Source of the DNA: Cucumis sativus
Lineage: Eukaryota > Streptophyta > Magnoliopsida > Cucurbitales > Cucurbitaceae
NCBI RefSeq assembly: GCF_000004075.3
Contig: NC_026658.2
Coordinates: forward strand, 14,930,075-14,994,074
Length of the DNA stretch: 64,000 nt
Reading direction: 5' to 3'
A program made the translations under genes and the position numbers. How positions within the stretch are numbered: the stretch's first letter is position 1; the number at the start of each line of letters is the position of its first letter. This document shows positions 60,448 to 64,000 of the stretch, piece after piece. The notes beneath the pieces were generated by a model. It saw only the letters and a list, made by a program, of their open reading frames with translations. It was not told the origin of the DNA and searched no databases.

Positions 60448-63119
60448 CTATGAATGGGAGGAAATTTGTGATAGAACTGTTTTTAGAGTCTCGTAAGTCA
60501 TGAAGACAATGCCTACGCTTGGGACGACCTTGTAGTACTCCGGTAGAATCCCTCGGTACAAACCTTTAAAACCTTCTGTCTTCACAATGTGTTTAAATGT
60601 TCCGTACAGGCCAGTGTTATAAATACGAGCCTGACCGGCAGCACCTTCCAATTGCTTTCTTCGTCTCACAAGATCCAAAGGGAATGTTACTGGAATAAAT
60701 TGTGAAATACAATTAAAGTGTGAAGAAAGACAAATAGGCCTACTAGTAATTCTTTTAATAAAACAAAATAGCAATCGTGTTAAGCACATCAGTTAAACAG
60801 TTTGTGTAGAGTAGACCGTACTGTTGCAAACAAAAATGATGAACTGGAAACAAAAACATTCTTCAGTTTGATTCAAATTGTAAATTCATCTCAAAATTTT
60901 GATACGATACTAAATCAGCAATGAGAAGGAATAAGTCAAAGTTCATGAAGCCACAATTACCTGTTGATGATGCTATGCCTGAAAGACTACCGCAAGCAAG
61001 ACTGACCATAACAGGGGAGTCGTTAGGCCTGGAGTCAAATTGAATGACCATTTCATCATGCCAAAACACATAAATATAGAACCCAAAAGAACATAACCTC
61101 TATATATAACCTAACCTAACCTAACCACAAAGTTCTTACCTTCGAGATTGCCAGAATGATCTCAAGCTTTCATACACTGAAAAACTGATGGCTATGCTTG
61201 GTCCAACACCCTGTATCACACACAGATTCATTAGGTCCTTGTGTCAAATGGATGAGCAAATATGTAGGAATTTGTAAAACTAGCAAAATGCATACCAACA
61301 AGGTTGCTCCAAGCCCTTTATACATGCCTAAGAAACCTTCTTCTCGGCAAATGGTATGGAATGCGTGCCCAATGCCTCTGTAATAAATTGTATTTGTCTG
61401 TGGAAATTAAATAAGAGTTACTAAAGAGAAGGAAAAAAAGAGGTAACACGTGGTTAGAAACTATAACTACAACAAATTTTGCTAAGTAATAGCCTCTTTA
61501 TTTTGTATATAAACGAACATCTCAAAAAGAAATTAGAAAGTTAAGAAATATTGTTCCCTCAACGATAGGCAAAAGCCAAACTAATAGAAAAGTCAAACAA
61601 ACCAGAAAACAAATCACACCCCCAAAACGACTTGGCTACCCCACTCCCTTCATTAAAGAGAGAATTTATATAGGTTCTGTTGATGTGAGCGACAGAGGCC
61701 TCCTACAGTTTCTTTGGTTAAAAGGATTAATAGAACCTATGAAAAGTAAAAATCTCGCCTTCAACAGACTTTAGGAAATATTTTAATTCAGGCTCTTGGT
61801 TGATGTGATTTCTTTACTTTTCTTTTACTGACTAATAACCTGACAAATAACTGGATGTTTTTATTTGTATAACTGCAGCTGATGATTCTCCCCAACCTCA
61901 GCCACAACAAACATACACACAAAGAAAGAAATAAGAGAAAAATATCTTTTAGGTCTCTAGGTTTCGAAATGGACCAAATGGTACATATTTAGACCTCAAG
62001 TTATGAGTTTGGCTTCAATTCAAATTTTACAATTTTACACTGAGATTGTGTTTTATTTCAATTTGGTCCAGAGGAATTTGTTCCACAACTAGAAACATTG
62101 GCAACAACAACATTAGCAAAAGTTTACCTGTGCTGCTAGTCTGGTTCTAACAAGGTCCAGTGGGTATGTAACAGAGGCAGATGTTATTCCAGCCAAACCA
62201 CCACCAAAAAAATGCACAAGAAGATCTGCGCTGGCATTGGCCTGGTATCTTTCCCTAACAAATGAGTGCAGAAACTGCAAATAGGAGGGAAAAAGACAAG
62301 AGATGGTTATAAAATATTATTTGAATGCTCCCTGCCACTATTTACCAACAAAATTACTTAAACAATATCATAGATTCCATTGCTTACCTTCTTGTATTGT
62401 TCATAAGCATAGAAATTGACAGAAGAATAAGGTAGTCGGTGAACTATTGTGACCAGATTGCCTTTCCAAAATGCCCGGAATCCCTCTTCATTGATGATAC
62501 GCGAAGCTTCACGCCAAATGCTGGCTTTCTTCATCGCAGCAATATCAGAGTGCATCCCTTGCACCTGGTAAAGTTGGTTCCAACACAATTAATTAAAAGT
62601 CAGCGCAAGAGAAGCAGGGTAACCAATCAAAAGAAACCCAGCATTCACACAATGGTGTAACCAAGGCTAGTTAAGCCAAGACAAGATTTGAACACCTAAT
62701 CATTCCTCACCCTCATCCCTCTATATTAACGTAACCAGAAGCAAAACATACGCAATAAAAGAAAAAGAAAAAGAAAAAGAAAAAGAATCCAGGTCAACCC
62801 ATAATTGAGATTAAAAATTAAAAAGCTTATGGAAATCGAGATAAAAAAGCGGGTAAAGAAGAAAGAAAGAAAGAACCTGAAAGAGGATAGTAAGGCGAGC
62901 AAGAGGGGCGGTACATGTCTTGCTAAAGGCACCGGCAATACCACCGGCTAGAAGCTGCTGGAGCGTGCCAATCTGGGGTTGCTGGTGCTGGTTCAAGGAG
63001 GGTTTGTTCTGGCCTTGTTGGTGAAAATATTTCCTGGCCCCGCCGTCGTGAGCGTGAGCAGAATTAAGAGGCTGCTGTCCTCCTTCGACCACAACACCAA
63101 CTCGAGCTTCCATATTCAT
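60448..63119 (-). CDS. mitochondrial carrier family protein
   Basis: Seven exons on the minus strand: 63119-62877, 62564-62388, 62274-62128, 61397-61296, 61210-61140, 61028-60961, 60689-60448. The sum is 1050 nt, 349 aa, all GT-AG and in phase. I start at the ATG at 63119; further upstream the frame has no ATG before a stop. The first ~50 residues are Gln/His-rich. Three carrier repeats follow, each with its signature: APLARLTILFQ (degenerate), TYPLDLVRTRL and TFPLDLVRRRK, with the GFRAFWKGN, GFLGMYKGLG and GFKGLYRGILP loops. Six membrane helices in the inner mitochondrial membrane. The closest plant relatives I know are the At3g53940 type, near adenine nucleotide and CoA carriers; the substrate is not fixed by sequence. 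Confidence 0.93.
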
Positions 63120-64000
63120 TTGCTGTTGTTCTTTCAAAAGCGTCCTGGAAGCTGGGAGAACAATGGGTGTGATCTTGATCTCACATCCGTTTTAAAGAGA
63201 ATGGAAATCAACAAAAGAAAAAGAGGAGGAATGTGAAATAGAGAAAAACCCTAGAAGAAGGAAACCTAAGAAGAACAGGGAGTTGTGGAATACGGAAATA
63301 TTGACCTGATGGGTTTATTGGTGGTTTTACAAATAACACACTTTCCTTCCAATCAATTTCGGCCGACTTTTCTTTTTTCTTTTCTCTTTCTCTTTCTCTT
63401 TTTAAACAAAACTTTTATAAATAAATAAAATATGGTTAAATATTTCACTTTCTATCCCCAAACTTTACTACAATTAACCATTTTGTCCCTAAACCCTAAA
63501 CCCTCCAATATATGAATTAAAAATTGGTTATTTCATTTAAATGAAGTAAAAAGTTAATTCTTCACTTTAATTTAAAAACAAAATAACAAATGAGTTGGGT
63601 TGATTTTATATTTATTAGAGAAAGAAAAAAATTATCAAATGAGCAAAGATATCAACCTTACTTCCAAATTCCAAAGCAATGTTTGATAAATGATGGACTT
63701 GATAGACAAACTTCAGTCCCAGTAGATTTGGGCTCGATTTAACCAAATTTGAAAATCCATCAACCTTAGCTCTATGATGGGTTGGGTTTGATAAATAAAA
63801 TGGACTTAAACCTACTTTTAAACTTGGTTGAAATTTAATTTAAAAATATTGCGCAAATAAGTAAATAACTTACTACTTCATTTTACAAATCTCATTAACA
63901 ATTCATTCGCATGCATGATCATAAGATAGAATAAGACACATGTATCACGAGTACTTTTTAAGTTGCCAAACTCGCCCGTCTTCTCAAACAAACAAATTCA
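63120..64000. other. carrier promoter side and flank
   Basis: CT-rich stretch near 63375-63405 and AT-rich DNA. No further gene recognised up to the window end. Confidence 0.4.

Overview
The window looks like nuclear DNA of a flowering plant. It is AT-rich, has intron-split genes with GT-AG borders, plant-only families (DC1, MIZ1/DUF617, NPF), Ty1/copia elements primed by initiator tRNA-Met, CACTA-type ends and a nuclear tRNA-Val. The style of the repeats suggests a cucurbit; that is inference, not something the sequence proves.

Layout. 0-3.4 kb: a decayed ~154-bp tandem array, then a DC1 (Cys/His-rich) gene on the minus strand. 3.4-18.6 kb: a repeat block. Two related Ty1/copia elements lie in opposite orientation (3481-8575 minus, 13416-18612 plus). 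Both have perfect 5-bp target duplications, almost identical or identical LTRs, and broken polyproteins. Between them lie CACTA-like subterminal palindromes and old LTR-like, AT-rich sequence. 19.8-23.6 kb: a 12-exon gene for plastid uracil phosphoribosyltransferase. 24.3-38.2 kb: the most unusual part, a one-strand cluster of eight loci for very small proteins. Most have a single N-terminal membrane segment and a glycine-rich tail. Some are intact and some broken, and two of them share promoter blocks. A tRNA-Val(CAC) gene and a LINE tail lie among them. 38.5-40.3 kb: four decayed tRNA-Val-like copies. 40.7-42.6 kb: a three-exon NPF (NRT1/PTR) transporter. 46 kb: an intronless MIZU-KUSSEI1-like gene. 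46.7-52.7 kb: AT-rich, nothing coding seen. 52.7-53.4 kb: a possible two-exon secreted-peptide gene with an unrelated exon-like fragment inside its intron. 53.7-56.5 kb: proteasome subunit alpha-4 with a probable long 5' UTR intron. 57-60 kb: repeats and a DUF4283-type retroelement remnant. 60.4-63.1 kb: a seven-exon mitochondrial carrier.

The single-copy genes are unrelated housekeeping or transport genes and need not work together. The small Gly-rich membrane proteins are the only set that looks like a local, expanding family. They share topology, a Pro inside the membrane segment, a Cys at its inner edge in most copies, and TATA boxes; ACGTG and TTGAC elements lie upstream of several. Their function is unknown to me.
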